Part shown: piece by piece, positions 5,548-6,452 of the stretch | Position numbering within the stretch: the stretch's first letter is position 1 | How the letters are laid out: the number at the start of each line of letters is the position of its first letter | Assembly: GCA_002482415.1 (NCBI GenBank) | Contig: DLFY01000206.1 | Span: 4,039-10,490, forward strand | Length of the DNA stretch: 6,452 nucleotides | DNA from: Phycisphaerales bacterium UBA7708 | GTDB taxonomy: Bacteria > Planctomycetota > Phycisphaerae > Sedimentisphaerales > Anaerohalosphaeraceae | Reading direction: 5' to 3' | The notes under the pieces: model-generated | Seen by the model: the letters and a program-made list of their open reading frames with translations, nothing else | What the model was told of the DNA's origin: nothing | Database searches by the model: none | Position numbers and translations under genes: made by a program

Positions 5548-6452
5548 ATGAGTCGTGAACATTGGGGAAGCAAGCTGGGGGTAATTCTGGCCGTGGCGGG
5601 CAGTGCCGTCGGCCTGGGTAATTTTCTTCGTTTTCCGGGCATTGCTGCCGATAACGGCGGCGGGGCGTTCATGATTCCCTATTTTGTTTCTTTTCTGCTG
5701 CTGGGACTGCCTCTGATGTGGATTGAGTGGACTATCGGGCGATTCGGCGGCGGCTTTGAACACAGCACTGCTCCAGGTGTCTTTCATACGATGTGGCGCA
5801 AAAACCGCTTCATCAAATACTTCGGCGTCATTGGCATCTTCGGCCCGACGGTTATTTTTATCTATTATACCTATATTGAATCGTGGCTGCTGGGGTATGG
5901 CGTTTTTTCCTTGACGGGACGGTATGCCGCCTGTACGGACTCGACGCAAATGGCTGAGTTTCTCAAGGGGTATCAGGGTCTGGTTCACAATGATTATTTT
6001 TCCGGTCTTGGGCCGGCGTATATCTTTTTTCTGATTACGTTTATCACGAATATTGTCGTGTTGTGTTTTGGGATCCGCGGAGGCATCGAGCGGGTCTGCA
6101 AGTGGGGGCTGGTGGTTTTGTTTGGGCTGGCGGTGATTCTGGTGGTGCGGGTGCTGACGCTCGGGGTGCCGGACTCGGCCCGGCCCGAATGGAATCCGAT
6201 CGCGGGGATGGGCTTTCTGTGGAATCCGCAGTGGGAAAAACTCAAAGAGGCCAAGGTCTGGCTGGCGGCGGCGGGGCAGATATTCTTTACCCTGAGTGTC
6301 GGCTTTGGCGTCATTTTGACCTATGCCAGCTACCTGACCAGACAGGATGATGTTGCCCTGTCCGGGCTGACGGCGGCGACGACCAATGAGCTGGCCGAGG
6401 TGATTCTGGGCGGCAGCATTGTGATTCCCGCGGCGTTTGCATTTCTCGGCCC
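5548..6452 (+). CDS. LeuT-type sodium-coupled amino-acid symporter, NSS/SNF family (3' end cut by window)
   Basis: The inner-membrane transporter takes up small neutral or hydrophobic amino acids with sodium. The 301 visible codons cover transmembrane segments 1 to 7 and align by eye along their length with Aquifex LeuT. The unwound TM1 is AVGLGNFLRFP (20-30), TM2 contains MWIEWTIGR, TM3 has YYTYIESW with Y107 (LeuT Y108), and TM6 has FFTLSVGFG (246-254) with F247, T248, S250 and F253 matching LeuT F253, T254, S256 and F259. Sodium ligands N25 and N280 match LeuT N27 and N286. E284 matches LeuT E290, the residue that replaces chloride, so chloride-independent transport is predicted. LeuT N21 is S19 here, as in many bacterial relatives. 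The start is certain: an in-frame TGA lies at 5536, no other start codon follows before 5548, and REHW matches the LeuT N-terminus. About 200 residues are missing. The exact substrate is not determined. Confidence 0.95.
   Translation, partial: MSREHWGSKLGVILAVAGSAVGLGNFLRFPGIAADNGGGAFMIPYFVSFLLLGLPLMWIEWTIGRFGGGFEHSTAPGVFHTMWRKNRFIKYFGVIGIFGPTVIFIYYTYIESWLLGYGVFSLTGRYAACTDSTQMAEFLKGYQGLVHNDYFSGLGPAYIFFLITFITNIVVLCFGIRGGIERVCKWGLVVLFGLAVILVVRVLTLGVPDSARPEWNPIAGMGFLWNPQWEKLKEAKVWLAAAGQIFFTLSVGFGVILTYASYLTRQDDVALSGLTAATTNELAEVILGGSIVIPAAFAFLG

Noticed and set aside
5094..5988. Overlapping minus-strand frames (192 and 155 codons) across the amidohydrolase and transporter genes
   Set aside because: They cross the terminator and the start of the LeuT-type gene, show no family motifs, and are opposite two clear plus-strand genes.

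Overview
The window looks like bacterial chromosome of moderate-to-high G+C content, with dense coding and short intergenic gaps. I infer a planctomycete, probably of the Phycisphaerae/Sedimentisphaerales kind. The grounds are gene style: an HtpX-type protease opening MWEQIR with a zinc ribbon fused at its C-terminus, and a secreted GH141-like beta-helix protein of the sort that is plentiful in polysaccharide-degrading planctomycetes. No rRNA, tRNA, transposase, CRISPR array or phage gene is visible.

Left part (1-4502, minus strand). Four genes point left in the order zf-TFIIB protein (4502-4110), LemA-family protein (4051-3476), M48/HtpX-type membrane metalloprotease (3285-2077) and a secreted right-handed beta-helix protein (2062 to beyond position 1). 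A good sigma70-like promoter (TTGACA, 17 bp, TACCAT) lies just upstream of the first gene, so the first three genes and perhaps all four may form one transcription unit. LemA and HtpX are classic neighbours. The zinc-ribbon protein and the ribbon fused to HtpX give the cassette a zinc-binding theme. The 190-base lemA-htpX gap is packed with tandem hairpins, and the beta-helix gene starts only 14 bases after htpX.

Right part (4503-6452, plus strand). A divergent intergenic region leads into an amidohydrolase-fold protein (4696-5472), in which two of the five usual metal-ligand positions are replaced. It ends at a strong intrinsic terminator. Immediately after this, an extended -10 promoter sits so close to the next start codon that the message is probably leaderless. 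That gene is a LeuT-type sodium-coupled amino-acid transporter, cut off by the window end in transmembrane segment 7.

I did not find a convincing undescribed defence or mobile system. The observations most worth following are the hairpin array, the ligand-depleted amidohydrolase, and the probable leaderless transporter. The two long open frames antisense to the protease and beta-helix genes are shadows caused by codon bias.
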